Below, in pieces: positions 1 through 5,754 of a stretch of DNA of 7,812 nt (the stretch's first letter is position 1; every line of letters begins with the position of its first letter). The notes under the pieces were generated by a model. It was not told the origin of the DNA. It searched no databases and saw only the letters and a list, made by a program, of their open reading frames with translations. The stretch spans positions 1 to 7,812 of the forward strand of contig JAGBSR010000014.1 in assembly GCA_017631745.1 (NCBI GenBank), in the 5' to 3' direction. Origin of the DNA: Clostridia bacterium. GTDB taxonomy: Bacteria; Bacillota; Clostridia; Oscillospirales; Acutalibacteraceae. Made by a program: the position numbers and the translations under genes.

Positions 1-35
1 ATCATTTTTGGTAGGGTGCTGTTTTTTTACGCCGA

Positions 36-131
36 GGGTGGCTCCGCGAAAGCACCTGAAGGAGCTTTCGCATGCCGCACCCTGCAGGGGTGCGGCATCA
101 CACCGGGCTTCGCCCGGTGGCGGAGCCACCC
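36..131. repeat. GC-rich cloverleaf-like palindromic intergenic element
   Basis: An outer inverted repeat GGGTGGCTCCGC (36-47) pairs perfectly with 120-131. It encloses three further hairpins. The first is CGAAAGC 47-53 with 64-70, with a small inner CC/GG pair. The second is an 11-bp stem, 72-82 with 88-98, around a TGCAG loop. The third is CACCGGGC 101-108 with 112-119 around TTC. Almost every base of the 96 nt is paired, giving a four-way junction. The element is far richer in G+C than the AT-rich sequence on both sides. It lies immediately upstream of the promoter at 153-181. No ORF or tRNA signature is present. The structure is seen directly. That it is a dispersed repeat or structured RNA is inference. 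Bases 1-35 hold only a T-rich run and nothing I can assign. Confidence 0.75.
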
Positions 132-152
132 GTCCTTGCCGTTACCTCAACA

Positions 153-181
153 TTGACAAATAAGCGTTTTTAGAGTATAAT
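153..181 (+). promoter_or_regulatory. Consensus SigA promoter of the TVP38 gene
   Basis: TTGACA (153-158) and TATAAT (176-181) are both perfect -35 and -10 hexamers with the ideal 17-bp spacer. Transcription should begin near 188, giving a leader of only about 20 nt before the TTG start at 211. The promoter begins about 20 bp after the GC-rich palindrome, so that palindrome would not be part of this transcript. Confidence 0.9.
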
Positions 182-196
182 AGACCGAAAATAAAT

Positions 197-203
197 AAGG
201 AGG
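197..203 (+). promoter_or_regulatory. Ribosome binding site fixing the TTG start at 211
   Basis: AAGGAGG ends 7 nt before TTG 211. This strong site, just downstream of the expected transcript start, is the reason for choosing the non-ATG start. Confidence 0.85.
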
Positions 204-210
204 CGGTACT

Positions 211-927
211 TTGGAAACTAACGACAAAAATTCAAAGCTCAGGGATATATCAGTCAAAGCTTTGCAGATTGTGCCCTTGATTCTCACAGTTCTTATTGTT
301 GTGCTGTGTCTCGTTTTCATAGTAAAAAATGATATTTCCCTTAAAAATATCGATAATCTCGCCTCATATTTTACCGGCAGTACACTCGTTGTTGCGATTA
401 TGTTTATAATCATCCATGTGGTGAAATCCGCTGCACTATTTGTTTCACCGGTTATTCTCTACGTTCTTGCAGGAATGGTCTTTGATAATTTGTGGGTTGC
501 ATTGCTTGTCGGACTTATCGGCTCATTTCTGAGTCTGATAATGCCTTATTATCTTGGCAGATTTCTCGGAATGGATGCTGTTAATGCCTTGAAAAAGCGC
601 TTTAAGGCTATTGAAAAAATAGACGGCTTTACGGGTAATAATGCTTTTTGGGTTGTATTTATCTGCAAGGTCGGCGCAATTATGCCCTCAGACCTTAATA
701 GCCTTGTTTTCGGGGCGATGAATCTGCCCTTCGGTAAATACTTTCTCTCGTCAAACATTTCACTGCTCATTCTCGATATTTTGTGGACTCTTCTTGGATA
801 TTACGGAAGTCTGACAGACCCTCTGTCTTATCTCTTTATACTGCCTGCAATTGTTATGGCTGTTATCGGTACTGTGTATTTGGGTCATAATGCTAAAAAG
901 AATGCAGTCAAATGTGATGCTGAATAA
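211..927 (+). CDS. TVP38/TMEM64 (DedA superfamily, SNARE_assoc) membrane protein
   Basis: This is a 238-residue polytopic membrane protein. After a short polar N-terminus come a hydrophobic helix (about 17-38), a second at about 56-74, and the SNARE_assoc core. The core runs from the P80-containing segment ILYVLAGMVF (82-91), through glycine-rich GLIGSFLSLI (101-110), to YYLGRFLG (113-120). The second half holds ICKVGAIMPSDLNSL (151-165) and further helices at about 183-200 and 205-226. The LAG-(M)-VF and Y-x-LGRxLG patterns are typical of the family, and the length is normal. Relatives (DedA, TMEM41B/VMP1, TVP38) are lipid-scramblase or transporter-like; the substrate here cannot be read from sequence. 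The usual Arg before the second conserved proline segment appears to be Lys153. It starts at TTG 211 with a strong ribosome site and is monocistronic, with its own promoter and terminator. Confidence 0.85.
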   Translation: METNDKNSKLRDISVKALQIVPLILTVLIVVLCLVFIVKNDISLKNIDNLASYFTGSTLVVAIMFIIIHVVKSAALFVSPVILYVLAGMVFDNLWVALLVGLIGSFLSLIMPYYLGRFLGMDAVNALKKRFKAIEKIDGFTGNNAFWVVFICKVGAIMPSDLNSLVFGAMNLPFGKYFLSSNISLLILDILWTLLGYYGSLTDPLSYLFILPAIVMAVIGTVYLGHNAKKNAVKCDAE

Positions 928-932
928 ATATG

Positions 933-957
933 TCCTCCCTTCTCGGGAGGATTTTTT
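933..957 (+). terminator. Rho-independent terminator of the TVP38 gene
   Basis: The stem TCCTCCC (933-939) pairs with GGGAGGA (945-951) around a TTCTC loop and is followed directly by six T (952-957). It begins 5 nt after the stop codon. Confidence 0.92.
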
Positions 958-958
958 G

Positions 959-987
959 TTGCAAAGAGAAAAATAGTGTGCTATATT
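959..987 (+). promoter_or_regulatory. Probable promoter of the GH43 gene
   Basis: TTGCAA (959-964, 4/6 match) is followed 17 bp later by TATATT (982-987, 5/6). The TGC immediately before it (979-981) makes an extended -10. It lies right after the upstream terminator, so the GH43 gene is transcribed independently. Confidence 0.65.
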
Positions 988-1005
988 ATAACTGTAAAGA
1001 AAAAC

Positions 1006-1011
1006 AGGAGG
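1006..1011 (+). promoter_or_regulatory. Ribosome binding site deciding the GH43 start
   Basis: AGGAGG lies 6 nt before ATG 1018. A longer in-frame GTG start at 976 would overlap the promoter and has no comparable ribosome site, so 1018 is preferred. Confidence 0.85.
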
Positions 1012-1017
1012 AAAATT

Positions 1018-2037
1018 ATGAACAGCATTATCAGTTCTTTTACAGCAATTATTATGGCGGCATTGACCTTCCTTGGGCTTGTTGCAACGCCTTATGATGA
1101 GCCTATTGACAAAATAAATGGCGGTGACCCCTATATCATCGAGGATGAGTCAGGCTGCTATTATACCTTCACTACGGGCGGCGGTATCGATATTTTTCAG
1201 ATAGAGAGCTTTGACACTATCAATGTCACAAGGCAGAAGACAATCTTCTGGGCAGGGGAGCATGGCACTGACGGAGATATCTGGGCGCCTGAGATACACA
1301 AATTCGGCGACAGATGGTACATTGTAGCTACTGCTAAATTCAAACCGGATGCGGTACCTGCAGGTAAAATGCCATACATTATATTCAATAAAAACAACGA
1401 TAACGGCGACTATTACAGATACTCCTTTGTGCTTGAAAGCAAGACCGAAGACATTTTCGGTGAGTATGAGTTCAAGGGTATTATCGCCCCTGACGGTCTG
1501 AGCAATCTTGACGGCACCTATCTTCAGAAAGACGGCAAGCTTTATTTTGTCTGTGCAGCCTATATGAAGGTGGCATATCAGAGCATATATATCTGCGAAA
1601 TGGAAAATCCCTACACTTTGAAAACCGATAAAAGGGGCAAGCACATAATTCAGAAGCTTTCATCGCCCATATATCAATGGGAAAAGAATGGCTGGGATGT
1701 CAACGAGGGTCCTGCGGTACTCTATAAGGGCGACAGTATTTTTATTGTTTACTCGGCAAGCGGTTACAGCAGCGGCAAGTACTGTATGGGTATGCTCAGC
1801 TATGACGGCGGAAACATTATGAAGAAGAGCAGCTGGGATAAATCTCCTGTGAGAGTGAGTTATCATAACCCAATAAAAGAGATTTATTCTGCAGGCCATT
1901 GCAGCTTTATACATAGAGATAACGGCGAGATTTATATGGTGTACCACGCCAACAAGACCCAAGACTTTGCCGAATCTCCGCGACTTACCTATATCAAAAA
2001 GGTTGAGTTTGCTTTCGGTAAGCCTATACTTATGTAA
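1018..2037 (+). CDS. Glycoside hydrolase family 43 protein (arabinofuranosidase/arabinanase-like)
   Basis: The 339-residue protein is close to the size of a single GH43 five-bladed beta-propeller, with no accessory module. The three expected carboxylates are present: base Asp37 in GGDPYI, pKa-modulating Asp165 in SNLDGTY, and acid Glu230 in NEGPAV. A blade motif WAPEIH (89-94) and the late SAGHCSF segment with His294 (usual metal or water ligand) also fit. The YCMGML and MVYHA motifs resemble the exo-arabinofuranosidase branch, so arabinan or arabinose side chains are a likely substrate; xylan cannot be excluded. Residues 4-24 are hydrophobic, so the enzyme is probably exported or membrane-tethered. 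From ATG 1018 the signal lacks basic residues; an upstream GTG (976) would add KKNRRK, but that stretch is encoded by the ribosome site itself. The gene has its own promoter, and the next gene is 400 bp away. Confidence 0.85.
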   Translation: MNSIISSFTAIIMAALTFLGLVATPYDEPIDKINGGDPYIIEDESGCYYTFTTGGGIDIFQIESFDTINVTRQKTIFWAGEHGTDGDIWAPEIHKFGDRWYIVATAKFKPDAVPAGKMPYIIFNKNNDNGDYYRYSFVLESKTEDIFGEYEFKGIIAPDGLSNLDGTYLQKDGKLYFVCAAYMKVAYQSIYICEMENPYTLKTDKRGKHIIQKLSSPIYQWEKNGWDVNEGPAVLYKGDSIFIVYSASGYSSGKYCMGMLSYDGGNIMKKSSWDKSPVRVSYHNPIKEIYSAGHCSFIHRDNGEIYMVYHANKTQDFAESPRLTYIKKVEFAFGKPILM

Positions 2038-2042
2038 ATAAA

Positions 2043-2067
2043 GAATGCACAGCAAGTCTGTGCATTT
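2043..2067 (+). repeat. 25-bp hairpin repeat, copy 1 (possible weak terminator)
   Basis: The stem AATGCACAG (2044-2052) pairs with CTGTGCATT (2058-2066) around CAAGT. It starts 5 nt after the GH43 stop codon, which suits a terminator, but only three T follow before TCAGAC, so termination may be weak. The 25 bases are identical to 2315-2339. Confidence 0.8.
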
Positions 2068-2093
2068 CAGACTGTCGATAAAGGCACAAGAGC

Positions 2094-2196
2094 GTGCAAA
2101 AGTTATATGGTAAGAAGTAAGTATAACTATTGATAATAAATATTAACATGCAGTTCAGCGACATAGCATCGAGCTATGTCGCTGAAACTTTTGCAC
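2094..2196. repeat. Long palindrome with a split left arm
   Basis: The right arm (2173-2196) is continuous and 24 nt long. Its complement is present on the left in two pieces: GTGCAAAAGTT (2094-2104) and TCAGCGACATAGC (2155-2167). About 50 bp of AT-rich sequence (2105-2154) separates the two pieces. The inner hairpin alone is a perfect 14-bp stem (2154-2167 with 2173-2186) with loop ATCGA. The layout suggests a once-perfect palindrome interrupted by an insertion, or an RNA with a large bulge. Confidence 0.7.
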
Positions 2197-2197
2197 T

Positions 2198-2256
2198 TGC
2201 TGTTTTTTCACCCTCTCGCGGTACCATTGTACAGCTTCGGGGCGAAGAAAACAGCA
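2198..2256. repeat. Imperfect hairpin
   Basis: TGCTGTTTT (2198-2206) pairs with AAAACAGCA (2248-2256). After a one-base bulge, TTC/GAA and CCC/GGG pairs continue inwards (2207-2213 with 2240-2246, one A-C mismatch), leaving a loop of about 25 nt. Confidence 0.5.
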
Positions 2257-2281
2257 TCTTGCACCATTCTCGAAAGTCAAA

Positions 2282-2314
2282 CAGCGTGTCGAAAATTACT
2301 TTTTCGACACGCTG
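2282..2314. repeat. Perfect 14-bp hairpin
   Basis: CAGCGTGTCGAAAA (2282-2295) is exactly complementary to 2301-2314 around a TTACT loop. It abuts the second 25-bp hairpin repeat without a gap, so the two stems form a tandem pair. Confidence 0.8.
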
Positions 2315-2345
2315 GAATGCACAGCAAGTCTGTGCATTTTTAATT
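2315..2345 (+). terminator. 25-bp hairpin repeat, copy 2, with T-rich tail
   Basis: This is the same AATGCACAG/CTGTGCATT hairpin as at 2044-2066. Here it is followed by TTTTTAATTT, so this copy is a better candidate terminator than the first. It would insulate the lipase gene from upstream transcription. Confidence 0.65.
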
Positions 2346-2396
2346 TATTAATCAATTCTTAAGCGTTTTTTTACAAAATGACATTATTGATTTATT

Positions 2397-2426
2397 TTGT
2401 TGAAAATGTTAACATTGTCTTATAAA
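2397..2426 (+). promoter_or_regulatory. Candidate promoter of the lipase gene
   Basis: TATAAA (2421-2426) is a good -10. The best -35 choices are TTGTTG (2397-2402, 18-bp spacer) or TTGAAA (2400-2405, 15-bp spacer), neither ideal. The segment 2341-2430 is otherwise AT-rich and holds no other signal I can support. Confidence 0.4.
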
Positions 2427-2432
2427 GAACAG

Positions 2433-2442
2433 AAAGGGTGAT
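2433..2442 (+). promoter_or_regulatory. Ribosome binding site fixing the lipase start at TTG 2447
   Basis: AAAGGGTGAT closely matches the anti-Shine-Dalgarno complement (AAAGGAGGTGAT, two bases shorter) and ends 4 nt before TTG 2447. The GTG at 2438 lies inside this site and cannot be the start. The TTG start also gives a classic MKK signal peptide. Confidence 0.75.
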
Positions 2443-2446
2443 AGGC

Positions 2447-3724
2447 TTGAAGAAAATTATATCATTATCAGTTTGTATTGTATTTATTTTAGTCAGCTGT
2501 TTTATACCCTGTTCGGCTTCTTTTGTAAATTCTTCCGATGAATCGTATCCCTATATATTTATTCCAGGTATGGTAGGTTGGGGTACGGAATATGAAGATT
2601 ACGATAAATTCCCTTATTGGGGCGGGGGCTTTAAGCTAGGTCAGACAGATAGTATTTTATCGGTGTTTGAAAACATAGGAGTAGAAGCTTATGCCACCAA
2701 CCCCGGACCCTTCAACAGCGCTTGGGACAGAACCTGCGAGGTATATGCGTCTCTCACAGGCAGAGTAGTTGATTACGGTGAAGCTCATTCTAAAAATCAC
2801 AATCACGAGCGTTACGGTTTTTCTTATGAGGGCAGAGCTCTTATGGGTGAGCCTTGGAATTTACAGGATAAAATCAATCTGCTGGGTTATTCATTCGGCA
2901 GTGAAGTTGCAAGACTGCTCACCTCTCTTCTGGCTTTCGGCAATGAGGAAGAATTGGCTGCTACGGGAGGCGAAACAAGCGAACTTTTCAAAGGCGGATA
3001 TAATAGCATAAACGCCTGTATAACCTTATCGGCTCCTCACAACGGGACTCCTTTAGCTAATGTTTTGGTAGACACTAAAGTGCCGATGATGTTTTTGGCT
3101 ACAGTCTTTCATTTTATCGGTTGCACCTTCGGCAATAATATAGGTCCTGTTTCTCTTCAGCTTGGTCATTTCGGTGTAACTCCGAAACAAGGTCAGGAGC
3201 GTGCGGAATTCAGCTTGGCTAAGCTATATAATTATTATAAATCAGGCGACAACTGCGGATACGATATGACGATAAGAGGTGCCCGCGAACTTAATGATAT
3301 GATAAAAATGTCACCTGATACATATTACTATTCTTTCAGCACCTATTCAACCGTACTTAACGAAGAAAGCGGAAGACAAGATATAGTCGGCAACACAAAT
3401 CTTATGTTCATTCCTACGTCGCTGATACTTAAGAGCATGGAAGGCCTTAAGGTTGACGGTGTTGATTTAGTGGGAGATTGGGTTATTAATGACGGAGTAA
3501 TATCTCTTGCATCATCAAGATTTCCCGATGTTGATGAAGCTTTTGCCAAAAGCTATAAGGAAGTAATGCTCAAGAAAGAGGAAATTAAAAAGGGTATATG
3601 GTACTATATGGAGCCGATTTTTAAGATGGACCATTTTGATTTCTGCGGTATCGAAGATTTTCCCACAACTATGGAGGATTTCTATTTTGACCTTATTGAT
3701 ATTGTAAAGGCAAATTCAAAATAA
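2447..3724 (+). CDS. Secreted triacylglycerol lipase, Staphylococcus/Geobacillus zinc-lipase type
   Basis: The 425-residue alpha/beta-hydrolase (TTG start) should hydrolyse lipid esters outside the membrane. The N-terminus MKKIISLSVCIVFILVSC is an export signal. LVSC (15-18) fits a lipobox, so Cys18 could be lipidated; alternatively signal peptidase I cuts near CSA (22-24). The order of motifs matches bacterial lipase families I.5/I.6: YIFIPGMVGWG (36-46), nucleophile Ser149 in GYSFG, LSAPHNGTPL (194-203), acid Asp349 in INDGV and His396 in MDHFDF. The presumptive structural zinc ligands are also present: Asp94 in AWDRTCEVY, His114 and His120 in GEAHSKNHNHERYG, and Asp273 in GYDMTIRGARELN. 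The final helix-rich segment is typical. The gene has its own ribosome site and terminator and probably its own promoter. Family assignment is strong; the exact chain-length preference is not readable. Confidence 0.9.
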   Translation: MKKIISLSVCIVFILVSCFIPCSASFVNSSDESYPYIFIPGMVGWGTEYEDYDKFPYWGGGFKLGQTDSILSVFENIGVEAYATNPGPFNSAWDRTCEVYASLTGRVVDYGEAHSKNHNHERYGFSYEGRALMGEPWNLQDKINLLGYSFGSEVARLLTSLLAFGNEEELAATGGETSELFKGGYNSINACITLSAPHNGTPLANVLVDTKVPMMFLATVFHFIGCTFGNNIGPVSLQLGHFGVTPKQGQERAEFSLAKLYNYYKSGDNCGYDMTIRGARELNDMIKMSPDTYYYSFSTYSTVLNEESGRQDIVGNTNLMFIPTSLILKSMEGLKVDGVDLVGDWVINDGVISLASSRFPDVDEAFAKSYKEVMLKKEEIKKGIWYYMEPIFKMDHFDFCGIEDFPTTMEDFYFDLIDIVKANSK

Positions 3725-3732
3725 AAAATCTG

Positions 3733-3770
3733 CTGACAGCTGATTTTATCGGCTGTCAGTTTTAATTTTT
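3733..3770 (+). terminator. Rho-independent terminator of the lipase gene
   Basis: CTGACAGC (3733-3740) pairs with GCTGTCAG (3752-3759). The stem extends inwards through TGAT/ATCG, with one G-T pair, to a TTT loop. It is followed by TTTTAATTTTT and begins 8 nt after the stop codon. Confidence 0.92.
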
Positions 3771-3782
3771 ATCTCAAAGCCA

Positions 3783-3811
3783 TTGATTAAGATAATAAAC
3801 TGTGTTAAAAT
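3783..3811 (+). promoter_or_regulatory. Promoter of the GH13 gene
   Basis: TTGATT (3783-3788, 4/6) and TAAAAT (3806-3811, 5/6) are separated by 17 bp, with a TGT extended -10 at 3803-3805. I see no convincing CcpA (cre) box around it. Confidence 0.7.
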
Positions 3812-3847
3812 AATTAAGTTAAATAAATATATGAAAGGACTACACTT

Positions 3848-5737
3848 ATGAAGAAAATTACTCCTAACAGTACCCTTAAAGAAGTTATGGCTACTCCTGT
3901 AGGTAATGACCTTATAAAGATGGTGGCTTACCATACAGGTATACCCGATAAAGTTATTCACAACCCTCTCACAGGTATGATTAAGCTCAAGCTTATTCCC
4001 AAGCTTTTAGGCGACAAGATGCCTCTTGAAACTATCGAGCATCTTTGCAATCTGCTTTCCTATACTCCTGAAAAGGTTATCACTAAAGACGAGGTTGACC
4101 CCAAGTGGTGGAAGGAATCGGTTATCTATCAGATTTATCCCCGTTCATTTATGGATAGCGACGGCGACGGTATCGGCGATTTACAGGGTATCATTTCAAA
4201 ACTCGATTATCTTAAACAGCTCGGTGTTGATGTTCTCTGGCTCAGCCCCATCTACGATTCACCCAATGATGATATGGGTTATGATATTCGCGATTACAGA
4301 AAGATTATGACCGAGTTCGGCACGATGGACGACTTCGACAAGATGCTCGAAGAGATACATAAGCGCGATATGAAGCTTGTTATGGACCTGGTTGTCAACC
4401 ACACCTCAGATGAGCACGAGTGGTTCCAAAAGGCTCTTGCAGGCGATAAGAAATATAAGGATTACTATATGTTCCGCAAGGGTAAGGCTCCCGGTGTACC
4501 TCCCAACAACTGGTCATCAGTTTTCTCAGGCTCAGCCTGGAACTACTATCCCGAGCTTGACGAGTGGGCACTTCACATCTTCTCAAAGAAGCAGATGGAT
4601 CTCAACTGGGAAAATCCCGAAATGCGCAAGGAAGTTGCCGAGATGGTTTGCTGGTGGCTTGAAAAGGGCGTTGACGGCTTCCGTATGGACGTTATCAACC
4701 TTATCTCAAAGGTTGAGGGTCTGCCCGAGGGTAATCCTCTTGTTGGCGAGTTTATCGGCTACGGCGGTGAACACTACTTCTGGGGACCCCGTCTTCACGA
4801 GTACCTTCACGAGCTCAATGAAAACTCATTCAAGAAGTATCCCGAATCCTTCTGTGTCGGCGAGACAGGCGGTATCGGTGTCGAAATGGCAAAGTACCTT
4901 GTAGACGACTCAAGAGAAGAAATCAGACAGACTTTCCTTTTCGATCAGCTTGAAATCCCCGGCAAGCAGAGATGGGATGATTACAGATACGACCTTAAAT
5001 ATCTTAGAAATCATTTCATAGACTTCCAGACAGAGCTCAAGGGCTCATCCTGGCCCGCACTCGTTATTGAAAATCACGATAACCCCCGTATGGTTTCAAA
5101 GGTTAATCCTGACCCGAAATTCAGAAATGCCGTATCAAAGGTCATCGGTGCACTTCTGCTCACAGGCCGCGGAACACCCTATATTTTCCAGGGTGAAGAG
5201 CTTGGTATGATGAACTGTGCATTTAACGATATTTCAGAAATGCGCGATGTTGAGTCAATCAATAAATTTGCAGAGCTTCAGGAAAAAGGCAAGAGCAAGG
5301 CAGAAGCGTGGGCAACAATCCTTGCAGGCAGCCGTGACAACTCAAGAACACCTATTCCCTGGAATGACAGTGAAAACGCAGGCTTTACTACAGGTACTCC
5401 CTGGATAAGACTTAACGGCGACTATAAGCAGTGCAATGCATCAGCTCAGATTGCTGACCCTGCAAGCCCCTATAACTACTATAAGGCTCTTATGGCCCTT
5501 CGTAAGCAGTATAAGTCAACACTTGTTTACGGTGACTTCAAGCCTCTTAAGACCGACGATAAGACCTATTGTCTCTATAGAGAGAGTGCTGACGGCAAGT
5601 TCTATATTGAAATGAACCTGACAGAAAATCAGCTTTCAAGACCGAGAGATGCCGAGGGTGAGTGTGTGCTTTCAAGCTATGCAGCTCCTGCTCCTACTCT
5701 TCGTCCTTACGAGGTAAATATCTATAAGGTGAAATAA
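3848..5737 (+). CDS. GH13 alpha-glucosidase (oligo-1,6-glucosidase-like) with N-terminal helical domain
   Basis: The 629-residue enzyme has no signal peptide, so it acts in the cytoplasm on imported alpha-glucosides. The GH13 barrel begins near WWKESVIYQIYPRSF (87-101). It has a calcium-type loop DSDGDGIGD (103-111), region I DLVVNH (180-185), region II GFRMDV with nucleophile Asp281, region III VGET with acid/base Glu339, and region IV ENHDNPR with transition-state Asp411. Val282 after the nucleophile is the residue associated with alpha-1,6 preference in subfamily GH13_31, so isomalto-oligosaccharides are likely substrates. Region V reads QMDLN (249-253) instead of the usual QPDLN. Residues 1-85 precede the barrel and are absent from ordinary oligo-1,6-glucosidases, which run to about 550-560 residues; they look like a small helical domain. 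The ribosome site AAAGGA (3834-3839) is 8 nt before ATG. The barrel is complete. The exact substrate (isomaltose, dextran ends or maltose) is inferred. Confidence 0.9.
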   Translation: MKKITPNSTLKEVMATPVGNDLIKMVAYHTGIPDKVIHNPLTGMIKLKLIPKLLGDKMPLETIEHLCNLLSYTPEKVITKDEVDPKWWKESVIYQIYPRSFMDSDGDGIGDLQGIISKLDYLKQLGVDVLWLSPIYDSPNDDMGYDIRDYRKIMTEFGTMDDFDKMLEEIHKRDMKLVMDLVVNHTSDEHEWFQKALAGDKKYKDYYMFRKGKAPGVPPNNWSSVFSGSAWNYYPELDEWALHIFSKKQMDLNWENPEMRKEVAEMVCWWLEKGVDGFRMDVINLISKVEGLPEGNPLVGEFIGYGGEHYFWGPRLHEYLHELNENSFKKYPESFCVGETGGIGVEMAKYLVDDSREEIRQTFLFDQLEIPGKQRWDDYRYDLKYLRNHFIDFQTELKGSSWPALVIENHDNPRMVSKVNPDPKFRNAVSKVIGALLLTGRGTPYIFQGEELGMMNCAFNDISEMRDVESINKFAELQEKGKSKAEAWATILAGSRDNSRTPIPWNDSENAGFTTGTPWIRLNGDYKQCNASAQIADPASPYNYYKALMALRKQYKSTLVYGDFKPLKTDDKTYCLYRESADGKFYIEMNLTENQLSRPRDAEGECVLSSYAAPAPTLRPYEVNIYKVK

Positions 5738-5754
5738 TCCCGAAACAAAAATTT

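Larger units (their letters stand above)
2043..2339. repeat. Hairpin-packed intergenic element bounded by 25-bp direct repeats
   Basis: Almost the whole 400-bp gap between the GH43 and lipase genes is built of inverted repeats. In order these are the first copy of a 25-bp hairpin (2043-2067), a long palindrome with a split left arm (2094-2196), an imperfect hairpin (2198-2256), a perfect 14-bp hairpin (2282-2314) and the second 25-bp hairpin (2315-2339). No credible gene is present: an open frame at 2130-2351 has no ribosome site and is an artefact of the palindromes. The exact repeats at both ends suggest a composite repeat element or duplicated terminator cassette. This is inference; no transposase or clear target duplication is seen. 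Confidence 0.6.

Noticed and set aside
36..131. Cloverleaf fold as a tRNA gene
   Set aside because: The stems are too long and GC-rich, and there is no TTC arm signature, no 7-base anticodon loop and no acceptor arrangement.
1150..1644. Long open frame antisense to the GH43 gene
   Set aside because: It lies wholly within a well-supported gene whose catalytic motifs are on the + strand, with no ribosome site or promoter of its own.
2101..2155. AGTT at both edges of the 50-bp palindrome interruption as a target-site duplication
   Set aside because: When the palindrome is rejoined the duplicated bases do not align cleanly (one T is missing), and four bases can match by chance.
2043..2339. CRISPR-like array
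   Set aside because: There are only two copies of the repeat, far apart, with palindromic DNA between them and no cas genes in the window.
2130..2351. 73-codon open frame in the GH43-lipase gap
   Set aside because: It starts at TTG with no ribosome site, runs through three hairpins and the 25-bp repeat, and its sequence is explained by palindromic DNA.
2354..2375. AAGCG-containing sequence as a CcpA cre site (also near 160)
   Set aside because: Only the AA and CG core bases match; the flanking TG and CA of the consensus are missing.
4377..4904. 175-codon second-frame ORF inside the GH13 gene
   Set aside because: It overlaps the GH13 catalytic regions I and II in another frame; it is a shadow of biased codon use.
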